From Shewanella basaltis (lineage in GTDB: Bacteria; Pseudomonadota; Gammaproteobacteria; Enterobacterales; Shewanellaceae): DNA of 64,000 nucleotides. The notes under the pieces were generated by a model. It made no database searches. It was not told where the DNA came from and saw only the letters and a program-made list of their open reading frames with translations. Made by a program: the position numbers and the translations under genes. Positions 16,591 to 25,932 of this stretch are shown one piece after another. The DNA lies in the NCBI RefSeq assembly GCF_023283885.1, contig NZ_JAKILA010000014.1, positions 51,160 to 115,159 of the forward strand. Reading direction: 5' to 3'. The stretch's first letter is position 1, and each line of letters starts with the position of its first letter.

Positions 16591-18174
16591 TTAAAGCTTA
16601 GGGAACCCATATTGGGCCACTTTATCTAATAAAGCACGGTTAGTGGGTAAGCTTTTACTCAATGCCTGAGTGCGCTGCTGGTTATCGGTAAACAGCCGCT
16701 GGGCAAGTTGCTGCATTGAAGGTTTAACATGTTGAGGCCATTGCGTTTTAAACCCCATCCCATAAAGCACATATTGGTAACTGGCGGCAGGAAAAAGCGC
16801 TTCTTTATAACTAATGTCATGCTGGCTGGGTGCCTGATAGCGCCACAAATCAAGTTGTGCCTGTAAGCGTTCGGGTATTGAGCTGCTGTCACGATGGTCG
16901 CGCCAATAAGCATCGGCCTCGCGCTGGCTAATAACATAATGCAGTTTTAAAAAGTCGATAATTTGTTGCCAATGCTGCTGATAACGTAAGTTGATTCGCT
17001 CAGCTATGGTGTCCATTACCTGGCGATTAGGCGGTAATTGCTGCGCTAATGTCGACGCTGTCCACTCAATTAGTGCAAGGGCTGAGGCTTCTAATGGCTC
17101 AATAAAGCCTGCCGCCATACCAATGGCAATACAGTTGTTTTGCCAGCATTTTGCATGATACCCCGGATTGATATTGAGTTTGCGTGGCTCAAGCATTGAG
17201 ATCGACTCGTTACTGGTACCGTTGGCGGTTAAGTAATCTCGCAGCACTTGCTCTGCTTGGTTGTCGTTACTGTGGCTTGATGAGTAAACATACCCAACCC
17301 CTTTGCGGGTTGGTAAGCCTATATCCCAAATCCAACCATTGGTTTGCGCCGTTGAGTGAGTGCAAGAGGCTATAGGGCTGCTGGGGCTGTTGTAAGGTAC
17401 TTGTACGGCCAAGGCACTGTCATTAAACAGCACTGACTTTTGGCATAAAAAAGGCACCTGTAAATGCTCGCCTAGTAGTAATGACTTAACGCCAGTACAG
17501 TCAATAAATAGTTGCCCTGAAATATCGCCATGTTGTTTTGTTACCAGTGTTTCAATGTCGCCTTGCTCATTATTAATAATCCGCTCAACATGATCGTAAA
17601 TATGATTAATCCCCAATTTTTGGGTGCAATGTTCAGTCAGTAACTGGCTAAACTTACCCGCATTAAGGTGGTAACCGTAATTGTTTTGAAAATGATACTG
17701 GGCAGTGGATATGGTTTTTGGCGCAAGCCCAAGTTGCGATAATACCTCTTGGCTACAAACGGCCTGGGCAAAGCTCACTTGCTCTGAGTGTGGTAACCAA
17801 AACGGGCATAAATCGAGTTCTTGGTGGCCATGAGGCAGGCTAAATGGATGTAAATAACTGTTTGATTGAGTTGTGTTTGTATCAAAACGCCAATCAATAA
17901 ATCGAGAGCCTTGTTTAAAGCTGGCATCACAACGGCGAATAAAATCATTTTCATCGATGCCTATTTTGCTCAAAGTTGAGCGCATTGAAGGCCATGTGCC
18001 TTCGCCCACACCTATGGTGGCTACATCGGGTGATTCAATCAAGGTGATATTGAGTTTTGGGGAGTGAGCCAAGATGCCCTTGTCAACATTATGCTCGGCA
18101 GCCAGTAATCCTGCCGTTATCCAACCGGCTGTGCCGCCACCAATAATGACTATTTGGGTGATTGGTTTTTGCAT
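16591..18174 (-). CDS. Tryptophan-halogenase-family FAD protein (variant motif)
   Basis: A 527-residue paralogue of the 495-residue protein at 13218-14705. It has GGGTAGW at 12-18, a lysine at 87 (DASFKQGSRFIDW) and PLEAS with E362. The signature motif is altered: W281-x-W283-x-I285-Gly286 (WIWDIG) replaces the canonical ending in Pro. FAD binding and the halide/hypohalite lysine look intact, but substrate geometry or activity may differ. It is the promoter-proximal gene of the operon, and a LacI-type operator lies about 100 bp upstream of its start. Whether it halogenates, or acts as an oxidase or partner of the canonical paralogue, cannot be read from sequence. Confidence 0.88.
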   Translation of the reverse strand: MQKPITQIVIIGGGTAGWITAGLLAAEHNVDKGILAHSPKLNITLIESPDVATIGVGEGTWPSMRSTLSKIGIDENDFIRRCDASFKQGSRFIDWRFDTNTTQSNSYLHPFSLPHGHQELDLCPFWLPHSEQVSFAQAVCSQEVLSQLGLAPKTISTAQYHFQNNYGYHLNAGKFSQLLTEHCTQKLGINHIYDHVERIINNEQGDIETLVTKQHGDISGQLFIDCTGVKSLLLGEHLQVPFLCQKSVLFNDSALAVQVPYNSPSSPIASCTHSTAQTNGWIWDIGLPTRKGVGYVYSSSHSNDNQAEQVLRDYLTANGTSNESISMLEPRKLNINPGYHAKCWQNNCIAIGMAAGFIEPLEASALALIEWTASTLAQQLPPNRQVMDTIAERINLRYQQHWQQIIDFLKLHYVISQREADAYWRDHRDSSSIPERLQAQLDLWRYQAPSQHDISYKEALFPAASYQYVLYGMGFKTQWPQHVKPSMQQLAQRLFTDNQQRTQALSKSLPTNRALLDKVAQYGFPKL

Positions 18175-18273
18175 AATATCTACCTACGCTTTGGGCGTTA
18201 TTGTTATTTTTATGATGTTGCAAGGTTATGACGTAAATTGAGCATCACTACATCATAAGTAGAAATTTATAAA

Positions 18274-18289
18274 ATGTAAGCACTTTCAT
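18274..18289. promoter_or_regulatory. LacI-type operator upstream of the halogenase operon
   Basis: ATGTAAGCACTTTCAT is a 16-bp near-palindrome, 13/16 identical to the perfect site at 21618-21633. It lies 100 bp before the halogenase start, in the 338-bp gap after the TonB receptor. The same gap holds the receptor's terminator hairpins. Confidence 0.7.
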
Positions 18290-18408
18290 GTTTTGATTAT
18301 CACATTGTGTTTTTTAATACGTTGATATTAAAGCTCGGTGCTGTGCTATCTCGTTTTGTGGTCGGTATTAAAAAAGCAGTAACGTCCATGTTACTTAATA
18401 TGTAGCAA

Positions 18409-18438
18409 CAAAAAGAGGTGCCAATGTGTGAGCACCTC
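18409..18438 (-). terminator. Rho-independent terminator of the TonB receptor gene
   Basis: On the minus strand GAGGTGC (18438-18432) pairs with GCACCTC (18421-18415) and is followed by a T tract. A second, longer hairpin (arms 18456-18470 and 18486-18501, CTTGATGTATCCCGT against ACGGGATAACATCAAG) lies between it and the stop codon. Confidence 0.8.
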
Positions 18439-18512
18439 AACGACCTAAATAGAACCTTGATGTATCCCGTTCAAACTGGGGTAAGACGGGATAACATCAA
18501 GTATAAGGGTGC

Positions 18513-21491
18513 TTAGAAGGTGTAACGTGCACCAATGCTATAACGTGCACCCGTTTCGGTGAGGTTTAGCACCTGCTCATCGGCACGACCATGAACTCGG
18601 GTATATTCTTCAGTAATGTTAAGTCCTTCGAAAAATACCGTTAAGCCTTCAACTTGCTCGATGTCATAACTGACTGATAAGTCAATTTGCGAGTAAGCTT
18701 CAGTATATTGTGGGTTAGCGCCAGTGCCTTGACCGCGAGAATTTAAGAATTCGTCACGCCAGTTGTAAGCTACACGAGCTTGAAAACCGTAGTTTTCGTA
18801 AACTAATACCGCGTTTGCCGTGTCACTTAATCCCACAAGGGCAGGTTGGTCTTCTAGTAAGAAGTTGTCATATTTGTCATCACTGTTAACTATGGTGTAG
18901 TTAGCAATAACACCAAAACCGGTTTCGCCGAAGAAATGCTGTACCGCAAATTCCCAACCATCAATGACCGAGTTACGAGTGCTGTTAGATGGCGTGTCGA
19001 TGAAGAACTCTAATAGTTCATCATTATTAGCCGAACTACCTTCAATGGTACCGACTAAGTTATTTGGGTCACTGGCATCTGTAATATTAACGGCACTGTT
19101 ATCGGCAAAGTTTTCAAATATGTATTGGCGAACAGTTCCGGCGTCGTTTGAGCCCGTGGCGGCCAACGCTGCTTGGTATAAATCACCAGAGGCTGGGTTA
19201 TAAATACCATCGTATGTGGTGACTACGTTGGTGTTACTGATAAAGTTTTTGGTGTCTTTATAGAAGTAACCCACAGACACATAGCTAGATGGCGCATAAT
19301 ACCACTCGGCAGATAAGTCATAGTTTTGTGATTCTAAAGGTAATAAACTTGGATTACCTGACGAACCGCTACCATTACTTTGGTTTGCGAGCGTGCCACG
19401 TACCGTACCACCTTGAATAGACACATAGTCTGGACGACCAATGGTTTCGCTATAAGCGGCGCGCAATTTAACATCTTCTACCACTTCTATATTAAAGTTA
19501 ATATTTGGCAGTAGGTAATCATAATCACCCTTTTGGGTTTCAAATACGCGATCACCAGATGCTACAAGTGCGATTTCTGTATCACCTACCCAGCTTGTGC
19601 CATTGTAACCAGCCACAGCCGAAGTTGAGGTGACGTCAGTTTGCTCGTAACGTAAACCAACATGGAAGTCGTACGGCATGTCACCGATTTCACCGTCATA
19701 ATTGTACTGTACGTATACTGCAGTAGATTCTTCTTCGGTATAACGGTCAACATCTGAAGCATAATCTGTAGATGGACAGAAACCGTTACCGCAATCGCCC
19801 GCAACTGATGAGCTGTAATTTGCCGCGGCGTAATCACGTACTGAGGCAAAATCCCATACAAACATGGTGTTAAGAATGTCGTATGTGCCAGTGCCATTAG
19901 AGAAATCGCCACCGTTTGCACTAAATTTATCGTGAATAGTGTCAGCAGGGAACCAAGCATCATCTAGGTCGCCTGGGCTACCTACACCACCCCAATCGTT
20001 GCGTTGCACGTTAACTGATTGCGAATGGTTATTTACCGTTGTAAGGGCTAAACCAAAGTCGATACTGCCTGCATCTTCAAAAAGGTATTCGCCATCAAAT
20101 TGGTATTGATCAATTTCAGATTTATTGCGTGAACTGCCAAATACAGAACCTGTTACGACCATATCTGCAGGGGTAATAGCATTACCACCACCCACAGCAA
20201 GAACCGGTAAATCGCCACTGAAGTCGGTTGCGGCGCTGGTGCGCACAAAACCTGCGGTACTTAACGTATTGCTTGAGCCATAAATACTATTGGGTTTGTT
20301 TTCTGCCACAGAGTTGTGAGCGTCAAATGTCAGCGTTAAATCATCACTGGCTTGCCATTCGATATTAAAACCTAATGAGCCACTTTCGTTACGCACGCCA
20401 TAATCACCGGTCGCCATTGATAAATCTTGGGCGCTGGTATAGGTTTCTGAATAAATGAGAGGAGAAGAAATTGGGCCATCTGTCCAGACGTTTTCTGATG
20501 GCGCAAAGGTAAACCAAGCTGATACGTCATTGTATTGTGTATCAACATCATTACGCATGTAGGTATAGTCTAATGTCGTGGTGATGGTATCAACCGGGCG
20601 ATATTGCAATACCAATTGGCCATTAGTACGTTGGCGTTGTTGCTCTTCAAAACGATAAACAGTGGTTTGTGGTACAGAGTAGATGTCACCTTCACCTGGG
20701 CGATTAACTTGCCCCTCTTGTGGTACGCCACCCCATTCTGCAGTGCCTGCGCCCCAATCGTTGTCTACTGTGCCTGGGAAGCTGCGCCAGCCAGTCCCTA
20801 CTTGTGCCTGGGCATTACCTGATTCGCGCTCTTGGAAACTAGCCGATATCGATACGCCAAATTTATCATCGGCAAATGTATTTGAGTACAAACCTGACAG
20901 CTCTGGTGTCATACCGCCTTCACGAGTGGATTTGTCATCCATGGCTTTAGCGCCAAACGTGGCTTTTAATCCAGGAGCGCTGAGTGGCTTGTGAGTTAAA
21001 ATATTAATGGTTGAACCAATACCACCGGTTGGGTTTTCAGCTAGTGCCGTTTTAAAAACCTCTACACCACTGATACTTTCGGAGGCAATGTTAGCAAAAT
21101 CAAATGAACGTGAACCTGTGGTTACCGGCATTTGACGGCCGTTTAGCGTGACGAGGTTAAAATCTGGACCAAAACCACGAACCGTCACTTTACTGCCTTC
21201 ACCGTTGACACGGTCAATCGATACACCACTGATACGTTGTAGCGATTCTGCTAGGTTAGTGTCTGGAAACTTACCAATGTCTTCAGCTGAAATAGAGTCT
21301 ACAACGCCACTTGAAGAACGCTTTACATCCATCGATTTAATTAAACTGCCACGAATACCCGTAACCGAAATGACTTCGATATTTTCTTCACTGACTTCAT
21401 CAGCAGCATGAGCGGGTAAAATACTGCTCATACCAAGTACAAGCGATAAACTGGTCGCTAGCTTGGTTTTATTAAATGTTCTTGTTTTCAT
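18513..21491 (-). CDS. TonB-dependent receptor for a glucan oligosaccharide
   Basis: A 992-residue outer-membrane transporter. It has a signal peptide ending at AHA-AD (about 29), a TonB-box-like stretch EVISVTGIRGS near 39-49, and a plug domain about 55-165 with DTNLAESLQRISGVSIDR and VRGFGPDFNLVTLNGRQ. A long 22-strand-type barrel ends in the expected C-terminal aromatic (YSIGARYTF). The family is that of the large carbohydrate receptors of Alteromonadales. Two LacI-type operators lie upstream, and the gene is flanked by the glucan-hydrolase locus and the halogenase operon, so beta-glucan or laminari-oligosaccharide uptake is the best inference. Confidence 0.9.
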   Translation of the reverse strand: MKTRTFNKTKLATSLSLVLGMSSILPAHAADEVSEENIEVISVTGIRGSLIKSMDVKRSSSGVVDSISAEDIGKFPDTNLAESLQRISGVSIDRVNGEGSKVTVRGFGPDFNLVTLNGRQMPVTTGSRSFDFANIASESISGVEVFKTALAENPTGGIGSTINILTHKPLSAPGLKATFGAKAMDDKSTREGGMTPELSGLYSNTFADDKFGVSISASFQERESGNAQAQVGTGWRSFPGTVDNDWGAGTAEWGGVPQEGQVNRPGEGDIYSVPQTTVYRFEEQQRQRTNGQLVLQYRPVDTITTTLDYTYMRNDVDTQYNDVSAWFTFAPSENVWTDGPISSPLIYSETYTSAQDLSMATGDYGVRNESGSLGFNIEWQASDDLTLTFDAHNSVAENKPNSIYGSSNTLSTAGFVRTSAATDFSGDLPVLAVGGGNAITPADMVVTGSVFGSSRNKSEIDQYQFDGEYLFEDAGSIDFGLALTTVNNHSQSVNVQRNDWGGVGSPGDLDDAWFPADTIHDKFSANGGDFSNGTGTYDILNTMFVWDFASVRDYAAANYSSSVAGDCGNGFCPSTDYASDVDRYTEEESTAVYVQYNYDGEIGDMPYDFHVGLRYEQTDVTSTSAVAGYNGTSWVGDTEIALVASGDRVFETQKGDYDYLLPNINFNIEVVEDVKLRAAYSETIGRPDYVSIQGGTVRGTLANQSNGSGSSGNPSLLPLESQNYDLSAEWYYAPSSYVSVGYFYKDTKNFISNTNVVTTYDGIYNPASGDLYQAALAATGSNDAGTVRQYIFENFADNSAVNITDASDPNNLVGTIEGSSANNDELLEFFIDTPSNSTRNSVIDGWEFAVQHFFGETGFGVIANYTIVNSDDKYDNFLLEDQPALVGLSDTANAVLVYENYGFQARVAYNWRDEFLNSRGQGTGANPQYTEAYSQIDLSVSYDIEQVEGLTVFFEGLNITEEYTRVHGRADEQVLNLTETGARYSIGARYTF

Positions 21492-21617
21492 CTAGGAAAT
21501 CCCCATTGACTAGATTTTATTTCTTTCAATATTGCGAGTTGGGCGCAAATCGTTTTTTGTCATTCTTCATTGGCGCTGTGATCATTATTTATAAATTCTT
21601 GTCATATAAAACTGCTA

Positions 21618-21633
21618 ATGTAAGCGCTTACAT
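21618..21633. promoter_or_regulatory. LacI-type operator (perfect palindrome) before the TonB receptor
   Basis: ATGTAAGCGCTTACAT is perfectly self-complementary, with the central CG step usual for LacI-family operators, 127 bp upstream of the receptor start. Confidence 0.85.
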
Positions 21634-21779
21634 AAAGCTAGTGTAATTTGTGAACTTAGTCAACAAAAACAAGTTTAAATTATTACATTTCATTAACCGA
21701 TGTGATAGGGAAAGTCGATTTGTTATTTTTAGTAATTGTTTTTATTAGATTAAATTATCAGCTGTTTAACTGCCATAAA

Positions 21780-21795
21780 ATGTAAGCGCTTTCTT
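21780..21795. promoter_or_regulatory. Second LacI-type operator before the TonB receptor
   Basis: ATGTAAGCGCTTTCTT keeps the left half and core of the 21618 site. The centres are 162 bp apart, so both could be held by one regulator tetramer. No real gene occupies 21492-21980; a 67-codon ORF crossing it lacks support. Confidence 0.65.
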
Positions 21796-21980
21796 TTGTT
21801 GCGGGTAAATGTTGCCGAATTTGGGCATATTTATCTGATAAATAGTCGCGATAAACAGTATAGAAGGGTGGCATTGACCGAAATGTGTTAAGAATTGTTT
21901 TAAATATGGAGGTAATCATAAATGCAATAAGGCAATAAACCAGCCGCGGCCAGTTTATCACTGTTTATTATGCAATGAGA

Positions 21981-22982
21981 TTAGTCTATTGCTTTGGTCG
22001 AGGTGCGGATAAAAAGTTCTGGCGAAAACGAGCTTTCGACCACGATTTCAGTGTCGTTGTATACGTGTTGTAATACCCACCGAGCAGCCATTTTACCCAT
22101 TTCGTGGATCGGGTTACTGACCGTTGACAGTTTCGGTGAGATATATTGTGGAAAGGGGATGTTATCGTAGCCAATAAATGAGATGTCTTCTGGTACGCGA
22201 AGGCCGTGCTCTAGGCATACAGATATTGCCCCAGATGCCATTTGATCGTTTGCACATATCACAGCAGTAATGGTTTTGTTCATTGCCAATAGCTGTTCCA
22301 TCGCTTCACTGCCACCGGCTTCTTTGAAGTTGCTTTCAATATGTAGGGTGGTGTCAAAATCGATGTTGTATTGCTTTAATGCACGTTTATGGCCTTTTAA
22401 GCGATCTCTTACGTCGAGCTTAAATAATGGTCCTGAAATGTACGCAATGTCTTTGTGGCCAAGGGACAGAATATGATCGGTCGCCATAAAACCACCTTGT
22501 TCATTTTCAAGGTAAACGCAACGGTCTTTAATCGCGTCGATGTAGCGGTTAATAAACACCACTGGCGTGGCCCCTTTGCTCAGTTCAATTAAGTATTCGT
22601 CTGAAACCGCTTCAATATCTAAAATCAGCGCATCGCAACCACGGCTCATCAGAAACTCGACACTGTCTTTTTCTTGGGCTTCGTCACTGTGGCCAGCGGC
22701 AATAATCACGTGCTTGTTAGCACCACGAAGTACCGATTCTATTTCGGTCATCATAGGGCCATAAAATGGACCATCGAGTTGCGACACCAATACGCCAATG
22801 CTATTAGAGCAATTGGATGCTAACGATTGGGCAATAGTGTTAGGGCGATAGCCTAACACTTGCATTGCATCTAATACTTTTTGTTTGGTTTTTTCACTGA
22901 CTTTGGCGTTGTTGTTCATGACTCTAGATACTGTTGCTAGAGACACTCCCGCCATTACCGATACGTCATATATTGTTGCCAT
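21981..22982 (-). CDS. LacI-family transcriptional regulator of the glucan locus
   Basis: A 333-residue LacI/PurR-type repressor. The N-terminal helix-turn-helix and hinge are textbook (TIYDVSVMAGVSLATVSRVMN, residues 3-23, with the hinge near 50-58). They are followed by a periplasmic-binding-protein-like effector domain with SIGVLVSQLDGPFYG and FIGYDNIPFPQYISP. It is the third gene of a minus-strand set GH1 - GPH symporter - lacI, 66 bp after the symporter. Four 16-bp palindromes of LacI type in this neighbourhood are its likely operators. Shewanella beta-glucoside loci with a LacI regulator (BglR) are known, so a glucose disaccharide is the likely inducer. Confidence 0.9.
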   Translation of the reverse strand: MATIYDVSVMAGVSLATVSRVMNNNAKVSEKTKQKVLDAMQVLGYRPNTIAQSLASNCSNSIGVLVSQLDGPFYGPMMTEIESVLRGANKHVIIAAGHSDEAQEKDSVEFLMSRGCDALILDIEAVSDEYLIELSKGATPVVFINRYIDAIKDRCVYLENEQGGFMATDHILSLGHKDIAYISGPLFKLDVRDRLKGHKRALKQYNIDFDTTLHIESNFKEAGGSEAMEQLLAMNKTITAVICANDQMASGAISVCLEHGLRVPEDISFIGYDNIPFPQYISPKLSTVSNPIHEMGKMAARWVLQHVYNDTEIVVESSFSPELFIRTSTKAID

Positions 22983-23048
22983 AAAGTCATTTCACGTAAA
23001 TAATTTCAAGTTAGCCTTGGAGCACAAGACGCCAAGACTAACATGCTT

Positions 23049-24377
23049 TTATTTTACTTCTCTATTTAATTCTAAATGAATTCGATCAACTTGTTGGTTA
23101 TCAAGAATATACCAACGCATCACAAACGCCACCAAAATAGAGCCAATAGCAGGATAAATGGTAAACGACAATAAGATACCTTGTTGGGTGGCTTCGGTTT
23201 GCGCAGTATCGGCTTGATAGCCGTAACCTGCTAACAACCAACCCGCAGCAGCACCACCAATAGCAACACCTAATTTAATGAAAAATATCACCGATGAGTA
23301 GATCATCCCTGTGATACGCACACCATTTTTGTATTGACCGTAATCGACCACGTCAGCCATTTTGGCCCATAACAGTGGGGTTGCCATGTTAAAAGTAAAG
23401 CCCCAGGCAATAAACATAAAGAACGCTAACACCACTTGATCGCTTGGAACAAAGTAACTGAGTACACATAACGCCGCGGCAATAATTTGCAGGCTAATAT
23501 AGGCTTTGACTTTACAAATGCGCTTAGCGAGCGGTTCGGCCAAGATACAACCAAAGATATTACCCACCATACCAAGGGTAATAAATAAGGTGATTGAGTC
23601 CGGCATGTTGAGGTAATACTTAACATAGTAAATGGCTAAGCTGCTGCGCAATACCATGCCAGAGAGCAAACACACTGCGGCAACAGCCAGTACGCGCCAT
23701 TGATCATTTTTAAGCATGTCGCCAAAATCTTTTTTAAAGCTAGATTGTTGATCAACAGGCGGGTGTAAACGTTCTTTTGTGCCCCAAAAGCACACTAAAA
23801 ACATCGCTACGCCCAAGATACTCATGGCGGTAATCGTCAGTTGGTAGCCTTTGGCTTGATCGCCCTGGCCTAAAAATTCAACTAAAGGTAAGGTCAGTCC
23901 CGATACCAATAACCCGCCTAGCATGGCAAACACAAAACGATATGACTGCACCGAAACACGTTCTTTAGGATCGGCCGTTAATACGCCGCCCAATGCACAA
24001 TAAGGAATGTTAATGGCGGTATAGACCATCATTAATGCTGTATACGTCACGAAGGCATAAATCATTTTGCCGTCTTCGGTTAAATCGGGGGTGGTAAATG
24101 CCAGCACACTGATAAAGCCAAAGGGCAGGGCAAACCATAATAAGTAAGGTCTGAATTTACCCCAACGGGTGTTGGTTCTGTCAGCCAGTGCCCCCATTAA
24201 TGGGTCGGTTACCGCATCAATTAACCGCACTGCCAAAAACATGGTGCCGACAAAAGCGGGTGAAATACCAAAAATATCGGTGTAAAAAAAGGTTAAAAAC
24301 AGCATAACCGTTTGGAAAACGATATTGCTTGCTGTGTCCCCAAGTCCGTAAGCGATTTTCTCTTTAATACTGATCAT
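23049..24377 (-). CDS. GPH-family sugar:cation symporter
   Basis: A 442-residue inner-membrane permease with about twelve hydrophobic segments of the glycoside-pentoside-hexuronide (MelB-like) family. Recognisable parts are the N-terminal YGLGDTASNIVFQTVMLFL, the loop RLIDAVTDPLMGALADRTNTRWGKFRPYLLW with the family's conserved D-x-x-x-D-P-x-x-G pattern near 53-60, and a GKFRPY motif. It would import glucosides with Na+ or H+. It lies 91 bp downstream of the GH1 gene, across a terminator-like hairpin. With the GH1 enzyme it makes an uptake-and-cleavage pair for laminari- or cello-oligosaccharides; the exact sugar is inferred. Confidence 0.9.
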   Translation of the reverse strand: MISIKEKIAYGLGDTASNIVFQTVMLFLTFFYTDIFGISPAFVGTMFLAVRLIDAVTDPLMGALADRTNTRWGKFRPYLLWFALPFGFISVLAFTTPDLTEDGKMIYAFVTYTALMMVYTAINIPYCALGGVLTADPKERVSVQSYRFVFAMLGGLLVSGLTLPLVEFLGQGDQAKGYQLTITAMSILGVAMFLVCFWGTKERLHPPVDQQSSFKKDFGDMLKNDQWRVLAVAAVCLLSGMVLRSSLAIYYVKYYLNMPDSITLFITLGMVGNIFGCILAEPLAKRICKVKAYISLQIIAAALCVLSYFVPSDQVVLAFFMFIAWGFTFNMATPLLWAKMADVVDYGQYKNGVRITGMIYSSVIFFIKLGVAIGGAAAGWLLAGYGYQADTAQTEATQQGILLSFTIYPAIGSILVAFVMRWYILDNQQVDRIHLELNREVK

Positions 24378-24428
24378 ACGTGCCTCAATAATTGTTGTTT
24401 TTTATTTTAATATGATGCGGTTATAAGT

Positions 24429-24457
24429 ATAAAATAAAGCCGTTCACAAGAACGGCT
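24429..24457 (-). terminator. Terminator-like hairpin inside the GH1-symporter gap
   Basis: On the minus strand AGCCGTTC and GAACGGCT pair perfectly around TTGT and are followed by TTATTTTAT. It lies just after the GH1 stop and before the symporter, and probably attenuates downstream expression. Confidence 0.6.
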
Positions 24458-24468
24458 CTGCAGTGTCA

Positions 24469-25800
24469 CTATGTTCTGTTAGCTAATAAGTCTTTGTAGG
24501 CATAAGCGCTCGATTTAAGCGTACGCTTTTGGGTGTCGTAATCAACATAGACAATACCAAAACGTTTTAAGTAGCCTTCAGCCCATTCAAAGTTATCCAT
24601 GAGGCTCCAAGCAAAATAACCCACCACATTTACGCCTTGCTCTATTGCATTGTTAACGGCATTTAAATGGGCATCATAGTAGGCAAGTCGGTCTTGGTCA
24701 TCTACTTTACCATCAATGAGCTTGTCTGCCATGGCTGCACCGTTTTCGGTAATGTAGATCGGCGGCAATGGGTACAATGCATGCAGTGAGGTTAATAAAT
24801 CGGTAAAAGATTGCGGATAAATCTCCCAACCAATATCGGTTTTAGGGTTATCCACCATATCAATTTGGCTAAAACCTGTAACTGCATCTGCTTTATATAC
24901 TGCACGGGTATAAAAGTTAATCCCTAAAAAATCGATAGGTTGCGCGATAATGTCAAAGTCACCTTCTTCGATGACCGGCATATCTTCTGGCTCAAAGTCG
25001 TTAATAATCTCAGGGTAGCAGCGGTCAAATAAGGGTTTGATGTACCATTGGTTAAAATACTGGTCGGCTTTACTGGCGGCTTGCACATCGGCAGCTGAGT
25101 CTGTTGCGCTGTAACAAGGGGTAAAATTAAGCACGATACCGTTTTTTGAATGAGGGCTATTTTTTTGCAGCACCTGCATTGCTAAACCATGGGCGAGTAA
25201 TAAATGGTGTGCAGATTGGCGGCCATAAGATTTTTTAGCTAATCCAGGCGCATGAACACCTATTTCATAGCCTAAATACGAACTGCAAAAAGGCTCGTTA
25301 AACGTGGCGTAAGAGTAAACTCGATCGCCAAAAGCCTGGGTGATTTTGTCTGCGTAATCGGCAAACAGATAGGCGGTTTCACGGTTTAACCAGCCGCCAT
25401 TGTCTTCAATGTGTTGTGGTAAATCCCAGTGATATAAAGTTACAAATGGTTTAATGCCACGGCGATTAAGCTCGTCTAATAAGTCGATATAAAACTTAAC
25501 GCCTTGGTCATTTAAGCTGCCATCTTTGTGCAACACGCGCGGCCAAGAAATTGATAAACGGTATGCATCTACGCCGAGCGATTCAATTAAATCAATATCT
25601 TCTCGCCATAATTTTACATGTTCACAGGCTTGCTCACCGTTTGAACCATCACGAATTTTGCCAGGTGTTGCACAAAAAGTGTCCCAAATACAGGCTAAAC
25701 GGGTGTCTGCAGCCCCCTCGATTTGAAACGAAGCAGTCGCCACACCATAGGTGAATGCTTTTGATTGCATCTTAGAGTTAGCTGGTAACATTATTTTCAT
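24469..25800 (-). CDS. Family GH1 beta-glucosidase
   Basis: A 443-residue cytoplasmic retaining beta-glucosidase. It has the full-length GH1 barrel with acid/base E169 in TFNEPF and nucleophile E352 in ITENG. The N-terminal family signature FTYGVATASFQIEGA is present, as is substrate-binding HWDLPQ. No signal peptide is seen. A GTG four codons upstream (25812) is possible, but neither start has a strong Shine-Dalgarno sequence; I prefer the ATG. First gene of the GH1-symporter-lacI set, divergent from the FucP-type transporter across a promoter with a LacI operator. Expected to release glucose from imported beta-glucosides. Confidence 0.93.
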   Translation of the reverse strand: MKIMLPANSKMQSKAFTYGVATASFQIEGAADTRLACIWDTFCATPGKIRDGSNGEQACEHVKLWREDIDLIESLGVDAYRLSISWPRVLHKDGSLNDQGVKFYIDLLDELNRRGIKPFVTLYHWDLPQHIEDNGGWLNRETAYLFADYADKITQAFGDRVYSYATFNEPFCSSYLGYEIGVHAPGLAKKSYGRQSAHHLLLAHGLAMQVLQKNSPHSKNGIVLNFTPCYSATDSAADVQAASKADQYFNQWYIKPLFDRCYPEIINDFEPEDMPVIEEGDFDIIAQPIDFLGINFYTRAVYKADAVTGFSQIDMVDNPKTDIGWEIYPQSFTDLLTSLHALYPLPPIYITENGAAMADKLIDGKVDDQDRLAYYDAHLNAVNNAIEQGVNVVGYFAWSLMDNFEWAEGYLKRFGIVYVDYDTQKRTLKSSAYAYKDLLANRT

Positions 25801-25932
25801 ATGATTATTCACTTCGCTTTAATTTAGTTTGAGTCTTTATTACTGATAGTCTTTGCGCTGAAACACCCGTGATAACTCGTTTATGTCGATTTACTCAATG
25901 ATGAAATATTCTATTCGAATAATTAAAAATCG

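Noticed and set aside
21758..21961. 67-codon minus-strand ORF just after the LacI gene
   Set aside because: No convincing Shine-Dalgarno sequence, no recognisable family, and a LacI-type operator lies within its 3' part. A small peptide gene cannot be fully excluded.
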